DNA from: Ailanthus altissimus
Lineage: Eukaryota > Streptophyta > Magnoliopsida > Sapindales > Simaroubaceae
Direction: 5' to 3'
DNA length: 64,000 bases
Assembly: GCA_946807835.1 (NCBI GenBank)
Contig: OX327684.1
Span: 32,052,501-32,116,500 of the forward strand
Below the pieces are notes generated by a model that was not told where the DNA came from, did no database searches, and saw only the letters and a list, made by a program, of their open reading frames with translations. Numbering within the stretch: position 1 is the first letter of the stretch; the number at the start of each line of letters is the position of its first letter. A program made the translations under genes and the position numbers. Below, piece by piece: positions 12,422 to 24,911 of the stretch.

Positions 12422-12424
<3 letters not shown>

Positions 12425-12527
12425 TATTATTGCTTACTTATATTAACAAAATAATCATGAAACTGGGGCCCCCTTGCTTGTATACGGACAGAACCAAGAA
12501 CAATCATTATTTCTCTTTTGTCTTTCC

Positions 12528-12535
12528 TATATAAA
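12528..12535 (+). promoter_or_regulatory. TATA box of the EEP gene
   Basis: TATATAAA sits about 310 bp upstream of the chosen ATG at 12845, which would leave a leader of about 285 nt. The leader contains a T-rich tract (12630-12670). Confidence 0.45.
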
Positions 12536-12844
12536 ATCTACCCATCTGGATTTGTTAGCGTTAGTGGCCAATTCCAATTCCAATTTCAATTCCCTCCGCA
12601 CCCTCAATATCTTATTCCAGAACCATATTCCTTTTTTCTTTTTTCTTTTTTTTCTTTCTCTTTCACTCATTCTATATTCTTTTGACAGATACAAACAACT
12701 ATCAAAGTGGCACGATTTGTAAAATGGTTTGCGAATCTTTCTTCTTTCTTTTTCTTTTTGTAATAATTTTATTTATCTGTTGTGATTTATTTAAATAGGA
12801 CTGGGGATTGATGTGTAAGGTTTTCTTTAATGTTCATATAACAA

Positions 12845-15800
12845 ATGATGATGAAATTGGAACAGGTGGTAGCGGTGGAATCGAATAATTCTAACATTCC
12901 AAATTTGAATTCGAGTGGGAACGAGTCTCGTGTTTATAAAAGGCCGATTTCAAGAACCAACGATGGGTACGTGTCTTCAATAATGGGCGAGCTTTGCATA
13001 TCTTGTACAACTTTCAATATTTTGGCCCCCATTTACAAGCGCCTCGATCATCAGGTTTCCTGTCTTTTTTCCATTTTCCATTTTCCATTTCCATTTTTTT
13101 CTTCTTTAAATTGAATCTTGTAAGTTTCATACGCTTATCATCTTCCTTCTGTCATGTCGTTCTTTCTAATGGAAATGTTTCCAATGAAATAGAATCAAAG
13201 TCTTCGGGAGAGCGACGTCAGAGATTCCTGGTTCAACAGAAACCGGATGATTTTGGATTGGTTGCTTTACGAGAGATCGTCTATTATTTGTCTCCAGGTG
13301 GTTGTCCTGTGCTATTTTTGCTTTATTTTCTAGAAATTTGACCCTTTTTTGGGTATGAATTCGTATGTAAGAAACGACTTTCTTTTAATGGCTACGACGT
13401 CATAACCTTGTGAATCTATTGGTATTTGTTTTGATTAATAGGAGTTTTGGGTTGGAAATGAAGAACTTGTGCATATGTACCAGGAGAGACTTGGTAATGC
13501 AGGCTACATCACCTTCAGCCTTGCACGAACCAACAATCGTGGCGACGGTATGTGCTCGTTAACTGATAAATTCTTTTTCCTGTATCAACTTTTTTTTTGT
13601 TCTTAAACTCCATTAATTCGATGAAGAATTAATTGTAAGAGTAGAATATTTGACAATTTAAACATTTTGATTCAGTCCCATAAGTTGTGGTGTTATTATT
13701 AAGGATGATTCAGTCAACTTTTGTAATTACATATTGCTGCTCGTTTTGACAAATTGTTGTTTGCTTACAGGCCTTTTAACTGCTTTACATCAGGACTACT
13801 TTAAGATTCTAAACTATCGAGAATTGCTTTTCAATGACTTCGGAGACCGTGTTGCCCAGCTGCTACATGTTCAATCTGTTATCCCCTTCTTACCAAACCA
13901 AAAAGGCAGCCTACAAGAAATATTAATTGTTAACACCCACTTGTTATTTCCTCATGATTCCAGTCTCTCTGTTGTAAGATTGCATCAGGTACTTGTTCTG
14001 TTGGTTAATTCTATAACTATATTGGTTCTTCTTAGACATGTTGTTCCCCAATGTTGAACACTATGTTTCATATTCTTCTCCCAGGTATACAAAATACTGC
14101 AATATCTTGAACTGTATCAGACAGAAAACAAGCTTAACGATGTACCAATCATACTATGTGGGTGAGTTTACTCTCTTGTGCCACTGCCTCCCCCTTCCCA
14201 AATTGATGCTCTTTGATCCATCTTCCAAAAATGAACATGCTTATTTACATTTTCTTTTGCAATCCACTTGTGCAGTGACTGGAATGGAAGCAAGCGTGGG
14301 CATGTTTACAAATTCCTTAGATCTCAAGGGTTTGTATCATCTTATGATATTGCTCATGAATACACTGATGGTGATGCAGATGCTCACAAGGTTGGTAGTT
14401 TAAAGTTGCAACCTTTGATGCCTCTGTATAACTAGGCAAACAACTTTGTTTTGGATGTATATACTTAACAATTATATTTGTTTCATGCCTGTCTTCAATA
14501 TTTGTTAGTGGGTAAGCCACCGCAATCACCGGGGCAACATCTGTGGTGTTGATTTTATTTGGCTTCATAATCCTAGCAAATCAAGAAAACCACTAAAGAC
14601 TAGTTGGGCTGAAGCACTTTTTGGTATTATAAAGGTGAGTAATCTGTTCTGCTGTTTCTGTATTCTTGTATTAACTTGTCTCTCTAGTCTATATTATTCT
14701 AGCTTATTGAGTCATTGCATAGGCACCATATTTAGTGCCTAAATCTTTACTTTCCCACATCCTGCCGCAAAACCTGGAAACTTGTGGCTGATGTTAATGT
14801 AATTTAAAGTGAGAAAGAAAAAGAAAAATTATATAGTGAGGTCTTCAAACTTATTTCATGTAAGTTTTTGAGTTGATTGGAAACTAAGAGAAGCACTACA
14901 AAATGTTGTACCTCTTTTAGAAGAATTATTACTCATACAGTTGTGGTCTCTAACTGCTTAGTTAAGTGTCTGACAACCATGGCCTCTATAACTATCTTAA
15001 AAACCTGCACTGTTTCACTTGTTGAATCCTTTGATCGAAGAAAAATGAATGATTAAGATAAGATGGATTTGATAATATAAAATGTACAACAGTCTGAAGT
15101 ATAGATGAAAATAATTGTCCCGGCCAACAATAGAATTATATTCCCATTTTACAACAGGAAACTTTTTCTTGATTCAATTTGTCTAAAACTTGGACATGAA
15201 ATTGTAAACAGTTCTTTCCCCTTCCATGGATATTGTTCGAAGAATATATGCATGATCTTCTTTGCTCTTAAAGTGCAGATCAATGATAATTAGCTTTTCT
15301 TGTCTAATGCATAAAATTCCTTGCTTTCAGTGTCTGCTTCAAAAAGCTTCCTCAGCTGAAAATGATGCATTTGCCTTCTTGAAGGCTGACAACAACAATG
15401 ATGTCATTACCTATTCAGCTTTTTGTGAAGCCCTCCGCCAGGTACTTACAACGTTAGTTGCTTAAGTTTTATGAAATGTAAGTTGTCAATGAGTAGATGA
15501 TTGACTGTTGCTGATCTTTTACAGGTAAACTTGGCTGGCCTCCCTTATGGTCTGAGTTTCCAGGAAACAAATGATCTCTGGACCCAAGCAGATGTAGATG
15601 GAAATGGTGTTGTTAATTATGAAGAATTTAAGGTACTTGCATACTTTGTCCGATTTATTAGTTGTTTGCTTGTAATAATGTCCTTTCTTGTTAACTGATG
15701 TTCGGAGTTAATACTTGACTATTGGCACCGCAGCAGAGGATGTGGAATTCAACTTGTTCAGAACAGGCAGAGAATAATTGCAGTGACAGTATGGAGGGTA

Positions 15801-15961
15801 CCGAACAGGGCACAGAGAAAGAAGTAATGGGTTTCACCATAAAGAATGCATTTCTCTTCCCCCGTGAAGCGGAGAAAGGAATGTGGCCTGACAACTACTC
15901 CCTTTCGGATCATGCCCGACTCAGTGTTGTGTTTTCGCCAATGAGGATGCAGGGTTCGTAG
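12845..15961 (+). CDS. EF-hand-containing endonuclease/exonuclease/phosphatase family protein (10 exons)
   Basis: Exons: 12845-13054, 13193-13297, 13442-13547, 13771-13988, 14085-14161, 14276-14390, 14509-14634, 15331-15441, 15525-15632, 15734-15961. All are GT-AG and phase-consistent, giving 467 residues. The EEP fold is seen in TFNILAPIYKR (about residue 56), the catalytic Glu in LQEFW (E106, first codon of exon 3), NTHLLF (near 195), GDWNG (near 239) and the terminal SDHARL (about 450-455) with the catalytic Asp-His pair. Between GVDFIWLH and SDH sits an EF-hand region: a degenerate loop (DNNNDVITYSAF, about 339) and a canonical loop D380-D382-N384-E391 (DVDGNGVVNYEE). This matches the plant calcium-binding EEP type (Arabidopsis At5g54130). 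The substrate is unknown; resemblance to CCR4-like deadenylases is at fold level only. Three in-frame ATGs stand at the start and the first was taken. Confidence 0.9.
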
Positions 15962-16880
15962 TTAGTCTTTAGTCAATACTAGGCACTTTTGTAGATAAAA
16001 CAAAATGAATTGTGCAGAGAGTAGAATAAAATTTTGTAAAGCTCTGAAATCTTCTATGGGTAGCCCATAGAGAATCCCTTTCTGGGTTGCTTGTATTTGG
16101 GCAGATCTAAGTTCTGTACAAAAAGAAAATATCTGTAACCAAAACAGGTCAACGTTGGCCAAATTTTTTAGGCAAGGGGAGAAACATGTACTAAGCTACG
16201 AATTACAATTTTTAAACTGGGTTACTCAAAAGAAAATCTTCAGCCCAATGGTGGGTGTTTGTCATTTAATTTTTTTAATAATACAATCAGCGAGTCATCG
16301 TGCCTGATAAAAACTCAAATACTGAAATCAATGGTTTTATGTTTTCGAGTTGCTGTTATGGCTTCTATTGCTCGGAACATGCCAACGTTTGATGAAAAGA
16401 CAGCTTTATCGACGCAACCGTCTAGAAGTTCTTATAAAATTTTTGTTTTTTTCCAGTTACTGATTTGTGACCGAAGTCTGAAGTTGGTAAATATACATGG
16501 TTATGGTTCGCTGTGAATCTGACAGTTCAGTCTTCAGTGGCTGCTGACTTAGCCCACGGCGTATTTTGATTTTTGACGGAAGTTCTTGTGGCTCAAAGTT
16601 AAGAACCAAAAGCAGGCTTAAAGACAACGTGCTCTGTTGGCCTGGTTAACAATCGGACCGGTCATTAGTTAGTTTGAGCAAACGTCATATTCCTACATAT
16701 ATGAAGAGCAAAAAAAAAAATCATATATGATTGGATAAATTTGGTGTTGGCTGTAAACGCTCGTTAGGCTCTCAGCGAGAGCGAATGGTAGTTGCTGATA
16801 ATTAAAGAATTTTTTTATGTTTTTAATATGAAACAGAGGAATATGTCAATTGGAGTAAGTATAAAAACAAACCCTCTGAA
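15962..16880. other. EEP gene 3' region and intergenic, no gene seen
   Basis: This holds the 3' end of the EEP transcript and unremarkable sequence. The short frame at 16259-16516 has no recognisable features. Confidence 0.5.
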
Positions 16881-16889
16881 CAGAGCACA

Positions 16890-17220
16890 GAGATAACTCC
16901 ACTAATTTCTCCAGAATGTTCTAGACCAATTAAACATTCTGGAAATTCAGACATTCTAGAATCTTCTTTTGATAAATCATAAACATATAATATTTTCGGT
17001 AACTGAACTGAGATTGAATCTTCTCCCCCAGAATGTTCTTGGAAGGCATACGCATTCAAGAACTTAAATTGAAAGTATTTGACTTATGAAGCGTGTGAAA
17101 GAAGTAGAGAAGTGCAGGTGCCATCAAAGTGGGGGAACATAACTAACTAACTAACTAACGAAGAAGGAGAGATTAGAAGGAGACAAAAACGAGTGAAAGA
17201 ATATCACAGCTTGAGAAGCA
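16890..17220. repeat. NAC-array upstream module 1 (upstream of NAC-A)
   Basis: The segment with CCAGAATGTTCTTGGAAGGC, an AAACATATAATATTTT-like stretch, GGTAACTGAACTGAGATT, then GAAAGAAG..GAGA, AACTAACGAAGAAGGA and AAAACGAGTGAA(A)GAATAT matches 30395-30640 in the same order. Both lie upstream of a NAC gene, so the duplication unit included upstream DNA. Confidence 0.65.
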
Positions 17221-17874
17221 ACTTTATTTTGTAAATTCTATTTTTTTTTCTCTTTTTTTTTTTAAAAAAAAAATTTGGCGGAACTTGTATCTTGACGTAC
17301 GAGTAAAATCCTTAGCTGACACGGGCAGAAGCTGAGCAGAAATAAGAAATAACAAAACCCCAGACCCCAGTCCATGCATGATCTTAGGACATAATAAGTG
17401 TCTATTTATTTGTAAAATGAAATACCAAACAATAATGGGGATCCCTTTTAACTTAAAACTTTTTTTTTTACTTCAAAATATAATACAAAATTTCATTTGT
17501 TAATCTCATGATGCAATTCAATATTATTATTAAAAATTGAATACAATCAATGAATAAACATCTGCGTCACCATTTTAAAATAAAAATAGTAATTTAAGTA
17601 TCAATATCCATATGCAATGGGTAACTCTATTCTTTAGCTAAAAAATTTATTCAAAATTGGGCATTAATTTTAAGTGAGTAATGTAACACTTCTCAACTGT
17701 ATAATGATGCAACACTTCTCCCGGGTATATATGTACAGTTACGGAACGGTTTATAGTCTTTAAAGAGACGCGGAATTACATTTTTATTTCAAGATTACAA
17801 GTCTCCAAATGATTTCAAATAGCTTAGCTTCTTTGGTAAGTCCAAGACTATGACCAATGAAACAGAACCTCTCA

Positions 17875-17900
17875 AGTCAATGCTCTGTGTCTATATATAA
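17875..17900 (+). promoter_or_regulatory. W-box (reverse) and TATA box of NAC-A
   Basis: AGTCAA (TTGACT on the minus strand, a W-box core) at 17875-17880 is followed by TATATATAA at 17892-17900, about 170 bp before the ATG. The same arrangement, CAAGTCAATG just upstream of the presumed transcription start, is kept in front of all four NAC units. The leader then has a (TC)n tract at about 18005-18026. Confidence 0.5.
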
Positions 17901-18067
17901 TTACTCTCACTCATCATCAGTCATCACTTATTCACCACGGCTTCTTGTAGAACAAAGCTTTCCTCGATCAAATACCTAAGAGATCATATAGATATAGCGA
18001 TTACTCTCTCTCTCTCTCTCTCTCTATCTTCTGTTGTATTGCTTTCTATAGGTTTTTCTATTGAAAA

Positions 18068-18970
18068 ATGGACTATAATTTTCTGGGATACAGATTCCGA
18101 CCAACTGAAGAAGAAATCATCACGTATTTTCTTGAAAGAAAGATGCGTGGTTTGCCTATTCAAGCAGTCAATGAAGTCGGTATTACCCAGTTGGAACCCT
18201 GGGAGTTGCCTGGTACGTACGTTACATTTACATGCATATAATATATAGTTGTCATCATCAGCCCCACGAGTCATACGCCCACAACAAACACAATGATCAG
18301 TTTGAACAAATTACATATCTTGTTTCAAAAAAGAGCGACATTACATTGAAAATGAACACATAACTGATCTTTTGTATGTATGTGTGTATATATGGTAGAT
18401 AAAGCAGCAGTCCCAGATGATGAAGAGTGGTACTTTTTCAGCGCACCAAAAAAGTATGGGAACAGTGTACGGACGGAGAGAACAACAAAGGGTGGTTTTT
18501 GGAAAGTGACTGGTAAAGATCGTGCCATTAGGGACGATCGCCAGAAGGAGGTGATTGGTTTAAAAAAGAACTTGGTTTACTACTACGGTCGTGGTCGTAA
18601 TGCACTCAAGACCAGCTGGGTTATTCATGAATACCATTCCAAGAACGCTTCAGCTTTTCAGGCATTCTCTTTTATTTTTTTCCCAATTCTCTTATAATTT
18701 TTGTTTGGTCATGTGGCTTTGTTTTAAAACTAGACCATTTACGAACACCCTGGTCTTTTTTCTACTCAATATCACAGGCGGCGCGCTTTTTGTCAATTAG
18801 AAAAATATATAAATTTATTTTTAAATTTGAATGAACGTTAATTTTCTTTAACTTATTGTCTGTAGGAACCTTATGTCCTTTGCCGCTTAAAAGGAAATTT
18901 AGATGATAAGCCAGAGAACTTCGCCCCTGGTGAATCAAGTCGTCATGCAGCTTCTCATATAGTGAAGTAG
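18068..18970 (+). CDS. NAC-A: short NAC-domain protein, 170 aa
   Basis: Exons: 18068-18212, 18399-18661, 18866-18970. The NAC domain is complete. Subdomain A: LGYRFRPTEEEIITYFLERK. Subdomain B ends EPWELP. Subdomain C: EWYFFSAPKKYGN then RTTKGGFWKVTGKDRAI. Subdomain D: VIGLKKNLVYYYGRG then TSWVIHEYHS. Subdomain E: EPYVLCRLKG. Only about 25 residues follow (GESSRHAASHIVK, stop), so there is no activation region and no membrane anchor. Most NAC factors have 250-600 residues. Intron 1 is GT-AG. Intron 2 appears to be GC-AG (CAG/GCATTC). The protein should bind DNA and dimerise in the nucleus, and may act as a competitor of full-length NACs (inference). It is the first unit of a tandem array with 31254, 33799 and 43698. 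Confidence 0.85.
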
Positions 18971-20358
18971 CAGATGCCGATTCAGTTCATAGTGGAGAGT
19001 CTCGGGGAATTTTCCTCTCGGAAAAACCACCTTCTGACTAAATATTAGTTTTTGATTATATATTGTAATGTTTATCTTTTTGGATGATGTATTGCCTCTA
19101 TTTCGTACGTTCGGCTTGTATTGTCTATTTAAGTGTTTGTAATTTAATTTACCGGAGATTTATCGTTTATCTTTTGCGGGATGATAACTAATTTTATATA
19201 TTTTGTTAAATTATTTAATATTTATTTATTTTGTCAAATTATTTAATTTTCAACACAGGAGACTCTATTTATGAGTATATAAAAAAAATTACGTATTTAT
19301 TGTAGAAGCAATCAAATAAATAATAAACTTAAATTATATAATGTAATCTAAATAATTAAAAAATTTATAGAGAGAAGATAAAAAAACAACACACAAAATT
19401 TGTATGGTTTAATAAATTACTTATGTTCATGATGGATTAAGATCAAATTTTCTTATTATTAAATCACAAAACACTAAAAAAATATGTTTTTTATAAGAAA
19501 GCACTTACAAAGAATTCACTCTCTCTTATAAATTAGGGATTTTTCTAATTAAAAATCATAAAGAATGCTATGATCACAAAAATATGTTTACAAGCCAATA
19601 GATGATCTTTATATAAGTTTTAGGACAACCTAGGTTATCCCTAAACGTGTGAGAGTCGTTTTAGGGAGACCTGAAACAAGTAGAAGTCGAAACAAGATAG
19701 GAAACAACTTTCTCGCACCAGGCGTAGCGACGTTGGATGACTCATACTTAGCCCCGCGGCACTCACTTACTAGCCATTCCTTAGCGCCATGACGCTTATG
19801 TCTGAGCACTATTTTCTTTTTTCATTCTCATTTTGTGTCTGTCTTCGATCATTGCATACCCAATGCACTTGTCTTACTCTTCAAATCATATTTTAATATT
19901 TTTTAATTATCTTTTTCACAAATCCTCTCTTTGATTCAAAATCATCCACAAAGTCTCTTGATTTCTCATCTCCACATCTTTAGTCAACTTCACAAAGCAG
20001 TGACTCCAGTTAAATGCTTGCATAAGATGAACTTAACCGAGGACAGTGGCTTAGTCAACATATTAGTAGAATTTTCAAACGACGCTATCTTTATTATACT
20101 AACTTCACCATTTTGGATAATCTCTCGAATATAATGAAGCCACACATCAATGTGTTTAGACCTTTCATGAAACACTTGATACTTGTTTAGGTGTATGGTA
20201 CTCTAACTATCACAATACACACCGATGTTCACATCTTCAGTAGTCATTACCTTTGCGCATATGTCTTTCAACCACATGGCCTCCTTAATAGTTTCTCTAA
20301 CAGTTATGTACTCTGCATCTATGGTAGATAGTGCATCTACATATTGTAGAACTAATTT

Positions 20359-23300
20359 TCAACATACACTACACCTTAACACTGTGAATACGTAACTCGT
20401 CAATGATTTTCTTTTGTCTAGATCACTTGCATAATCTGAGTTTACGTATCCTCTTATCATTACACTGCTGTCTTCATCCCTTTTATACATCAACTCGTGA
20501 TTCGACGTCTCTTTGAGATATCTCAAAGTCCACTTCACTATAAGCCAGTGATCCTTACTCGGATTTGCCATATATCTACTTACCATACTCATAGCCTGTG
20601 TTATGTCTGGTCTTGTGCAAACCATTGCATACATGATGCTCCTCACAACGTTTATATACAGTACTTTACTCATTTGTAGTTTCACTTCTTCGGATGTTAG
20701 CGATTGTGCTGCTGATAATTTAAAATGCATGGCTAAAGGAGTAAAGACAACATTTGAATTGTACATACCAAACTTCTATAAGATCTTGAGTATATATCGC
20801 TGTTGAGACAAGAAAATAACTTCTTTTCTTTCTCTCACAATATCCTTACCTAGTATCTTTTTTGTTGCTCCCAAATCTTTCATCTCAACTCGCCACTCAA
20901 CTGTCTCTTGAGTTTCTGTATTTCTTTCATGTTCCTACATGTGATTAACATATCATCGACATATAAAAGCAAATACATCATCTTACTACTCAAGCTATTA
21001 AAGTACATACATCCGTTATACTTGCTCTTACTAAAGCCATAGACCATCATAAATTCATTATATCATATACCACTGTCTAGGTGATTGCTTTAACCCATAT
21101 AATAATTTCTTCAGTAAACAAGCATGATTATCTTTTTTGGGCTCTATAAACCCTTACGACTGTGTCATGTAAATTGTCTCTTCAAGCTCTCTACGCAGAA
21201 AAGCTATCTTTACATCCATCTGTTCTAGATGTAAATCAAGGTTTGCACATAGGCTAACAAAATCCTAATGGATGTACTTTAAATTCATCAAATCTCATAT
21301 ACCACTGTCTAGGTGATTGCTTTAACCCATATAACGATTTCTTCAGTAAACAAGCATGGTTCTCTTTTTTGGGCTCTACAAATCCTTATGACTATGTCAT
21401 GTAAATTGTCTCTTCAAGCTCTCTATACAAAAAATCTATCTTTACATCCATCTGTTCTAGATGTAAATCAAGGTTTGTACACATGGCTAGCAAAATCCTA
21501 ATGGATGTGTGCTTGACGACTGGAGAGAAAATCTTATGAAAGTATACTCCATCTCTTTGAGTAAAACTTTGCGCAACTAATCTAGCCTTAAATCTTGTAG
21601 ACTCTATCCCCAGTAATGCCTCCTTAACCTTATACACTCACTTGTACCCTACTATTTTTTTTAGGACTCTCCACAAACTTTAAAAGTATTATTTAGTTCT
21701 TTTATGACTTGCTGCGATTTATTTTTATTTTCACTCTTCATAGCATCACCATATGTTCTAGGCTTATCAAATTCAAGAGTGTAAGCATAGTTAAAGGTAT
21801 AAGCAACTAAATTTGCTTGTGCATATATAATTGGTGGGTTAATCATTCTCCTAAGCCTGTCTCTGGCTAGCTGGTCCTCTTCAGGTTCTATTTTAGGAGT
21901 CCTAGTATTTCTTTGGGTGGACTTGGAAGAACTCGTTGGCGTTCTTAGTTCATCTCCAAAGATCTCCTTGTTGAAGTGCTGATCTGAGAGTAGATCAGAC
22001 TACATTCAGTCTTCACTTCAACTTCTATTAATTCGGGTGCTAAGCCTTTCTTTAACACAGGTTCTTCATTCTTATTTTCTTGGGAGGCTTTCAGCATTGT
22101 CGTCTCATCAAACATCACGTCACGACTTATGATACTCTTAAGTGATGTCAACTCTTTACACCACACATTGTATCATTTTACTCATTTGGTATACCCATTT
22201 GATAGCTCTAGGTTCCAACTTCCCCTCCTTAACATAAACAAAGACGGGGTAACCAAAAATTCTGAGGTAGTCATACTTAGGAGGGTTTCCAAACTATTTC
22301 TCTTCTGGCGTCTTGAAGTCTATTAATGAGGAGGGACTTCTATTAATCAAGTAAGCTACAATCATCACAGTTTCTCCCCAGAACGCCTTGGACATCTTTG
22401 CATTGGTAAGCATGCATGTAACTATTTTGAGTAGAGTTTTATTCGTTCTTTTAGCTATGTTATTCTACTGCAGTGTTGATCTTACAGTTCTATGCTTTGC
22501 AATCCCATGCTTGATATAAAACCTATCAAACTCTTTATTGTAAAACTCAAGACTATTGCCAATTTTTAGCCTCTTAACCTTTTTGCCAATCTGATTCTCA
22601 ACCAAAACCCTCAAAGTCTTGAATGTATAAAATACTTAATCCTTGTTTTTCAACATATAGACCTAAAAATTTCTTGAATAGTCACCAATCAAATTGAGAA
22701 AATATCTAGCACCACTATGAGTAGCTATCTGAGTTAGTTCACAAAGATCTGAGTATATGTAGTCAAGAGTTCTTTTATGTTTGTGCTCGTCGGTAGTAAA
22801 CCTCACCCTAAGTGCTTTCCCAAGCACACAATATTCACAAAACTTTAATGGCTGGAACTTATCCTCACCAAATACCTTTTGACTAAATAACTCCTTCAGG
22901 TTTCTTTCACTTAGGTGTGCTAGTTTAAGATGCCACAACTTAGTTTGCATATTCTCATCATTTATAAAGAATAATGTAGAACCACTTACAACTTCACCCT
23001 TTAGCATATAAAAATCTTTGTGCTTTTCTCATCTCATTACCACTATAGAACCCTTTAATACTCTTAAAACCTCTCCGTCAATCCTGATGGAACACCCATT
23101 CTAGTCTAAAGTCCCTAGTGAGATCAAGTTCCTTTTGAGGTTAGAAACATACTTAACTTCTGTCAACTCTCTCACTCGCCCATCATGCAACCTAAGTTTA
23201 ATACTACCAATTCCCATCACTTGACAAGCGACGTCATTTCTAATTAATACCTTACCACTACTAATGGGCTAGAAATTTATAAACCAAGATTTGTGTGGGC

Positions 23301-23790
23301 ACATGTAAAAAGTACAACCATAATCAAGAACCCATTGTTTAGTATTCTTACCATCAATAGGGACTAGAATCTCTGCGCTATCATAACTATCATCATAGGC
23401 AGGAACAACATTCGCTTTCTTTTTGTCTTGTCCCTTCTTTTTCGGACAGTTTTTTATGAAGTATCCATTTTTCATGCAACAATAACACTTCTTAAGAGTC
23501 ATGAAATTTGACCTCGAACCCTTTTTCTTTTCATCTTTATATGAAGACCTTTCTCTTACATATAAACTTTCTGCATTGCCCTCAATTTGCTTTCTTAATA
23601 GCTTTGAGTTTAATTTCATATCACTCATCGTTAAACTCTTTCTATCGTAGAGTAATGTATCAACAAAGCTCTCATAACTCTTGAGAATGGAACTTAGCAG
23701 GATGATTGCCTTATCTTTATCTTTTATCTTAATGTTGATGGATTCAAGATCAAGAATGATCTTGTTGAAGGCATCTATATGATCTTTCAT
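20359..23790 (-). pseudogene. Copia 1 gag-pol remains
   Basis: Broken frames on the minus strand, in order: 23269-23790, gag end with a zinc knuckle (CYCC...C register partly kept, with a Tyr where the His is expected) and then the protease region with the catalytic Asp lying in LDYGCTFYMCPH (normally DSG); 22663-23007, pre-integrase/integrase start (WHLKLAHLSERNL, CEYCVLGK); 21392-21637, start of reverse transcriptase (FKARLVAQSFTQRDGVYF); 20359-20766, RT end and RNase H (DYASDLDKRKSLTSYVFT). Many stops and shifts separate them, and a 232 bp tandem duplication lies in the RT. It cannot make a polyprotein. Confidence 0.8.
21060..21510. repeat. 232 bp tandem duplication within Copia 1 RT
   Basis: The block starting CACTGTCTAGGTGATTGC at 21071 recurs at 21303, and both copies continue in parallel through AAACAAGCATG, TGGGCTCTA, CTTCAAGCTCTCTA and ATCCATCTGTTCTAGATG to TCCTAATGGATGT. 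The offset of 232 bp is not a multiple of three. The copies differ at a small number of sites, so the duplication is not very recent. Confidence 0.8.
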
Positions 23791-24911
23791 TCGACATCTC
23801 CTCTGACATGGACAACTGATATAATTTCTTCTTTATATACAATCTGTTGGCCAACGACTTCCGCATATAAAGAGAGTTAAGTTTCTTTCAAAGACCAATT
23901 GCTGTCGTCTCACCTATTACTTCCCTCAATGAGACAACATCGATTGTACTGTGAGCTCTTTTTTGAATGTCATTTCTTTCTGATTCAGCTTTAAATGACT
24001 GGTATTTTCTCTTCTTCACTAAATGGAGCTGTAATCTCCTCTAATGTTGAGCCTCACTATTGACTCATCAACAACGTCCTAACTTTTATCTTCCACATAT
24101 TAAAGTTCTTCGTTCTGTTAAATTTTTCTATCTCATAGTTGGGTGTGACCATGTCTTCTTAAAACCAACATTTGATACTAATTTGTTGAAGTGAAAGCAA
24201 TCAAACAAGCAATAAACCCAAAGTATATAGTGCAATCCAAGAAATTAAGAATTTTAGAGAGAGAAGATAGAAGAACAACTTACATAATTTATGTGATTCG
24301 GTAACTTACCTACGTTCACTGCGGATCAAAATCACACTCTCTTATTATTGAATCACAAGATACTCACAAAGTATTCATTTTACATGAAAGTACTAAAAAA
24401 GAATTCACTCAATCTTGTAAACTAGGAGTTTTTCTCACTAAGAATCACAAAGAATGCTATGATCACAAAGATATGTTTACAAACTAATAGAAGACATTTA
24501 TATAGGTTTTTGGACGACTTAGGTTATCCCTAAATGTGTGGAAGTAATTTTAGGGAGACCTAAAATAAGTAGGAGTCGAAACAAAATAGGAAACAACTTT
24601 CTTGCACCGGATGTCGTGACACCCATTCTTTGGTCCTGCGGCACCGGATAACTCGAGCCCAATGCCGCGACGCTTACTTGCTGTTTGGGGCACCGAGACA
24701 CCCACTCCTTGGCTCCGCGATGCCCACACCTGGGCATCGTTTTCTTTTCGTGTTCGTCTTCGATCTCGCGTACCCAACACACTTGACTTGTTCTCTAAAT
24801 TATATTTCAATGATTTTTAATCAACTTTCTCACAATATTTATACGAATAAATATCACATTAACACCTTAAAAGGTTTAATTAGTTAAATTTCTTAGTAAA
24901 AATAAAATAAT

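Larger units (their letters stand above)
19311..24834 (-). mobile_element. Ty1-copia retrotransposon 1 (minus strand, degenerate)
   Basis: Two related LTRs bound the element: 19311-19920 (3' LTR) and 24184-24834 (5' LTR). They share long stretches such as AAGAATGCTATGATCACAAA and TAGGTTATCCCTAAA but differ at many sites, so the insertion is old. Inside the 5' LTR, on the minus strand, lies a decayed primer-binding site (AGTATCAAATGTTGG, cf. initiator-Met tRNA type), and next to the 3' LTR a purine tract (AAAGAGAGG). The gene order gag, integrase, RT, RNase H is that of Ty1-copia. TTTAT occurs on both sides (19306-19310, 24838-24842) but three bases off the terminal CA on the right, so the TSD is unsure. 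The element lies downstream of NAC-A. Confidence 0.85.

Noticed and set aside
16823..17059. 78-residue minus-strand frame
   Set aside because: It lies in the duplicated upstream module of NAC-A, and the matching module at 30.4 kb does not keep the frame.
24519..24887. Three overlapping ~86-residue frames
   Set aside because: They fall within and just beyond the 5' LTR of Copia 1, on both strands, in GC-richer sequence that keeps frames open by chance.
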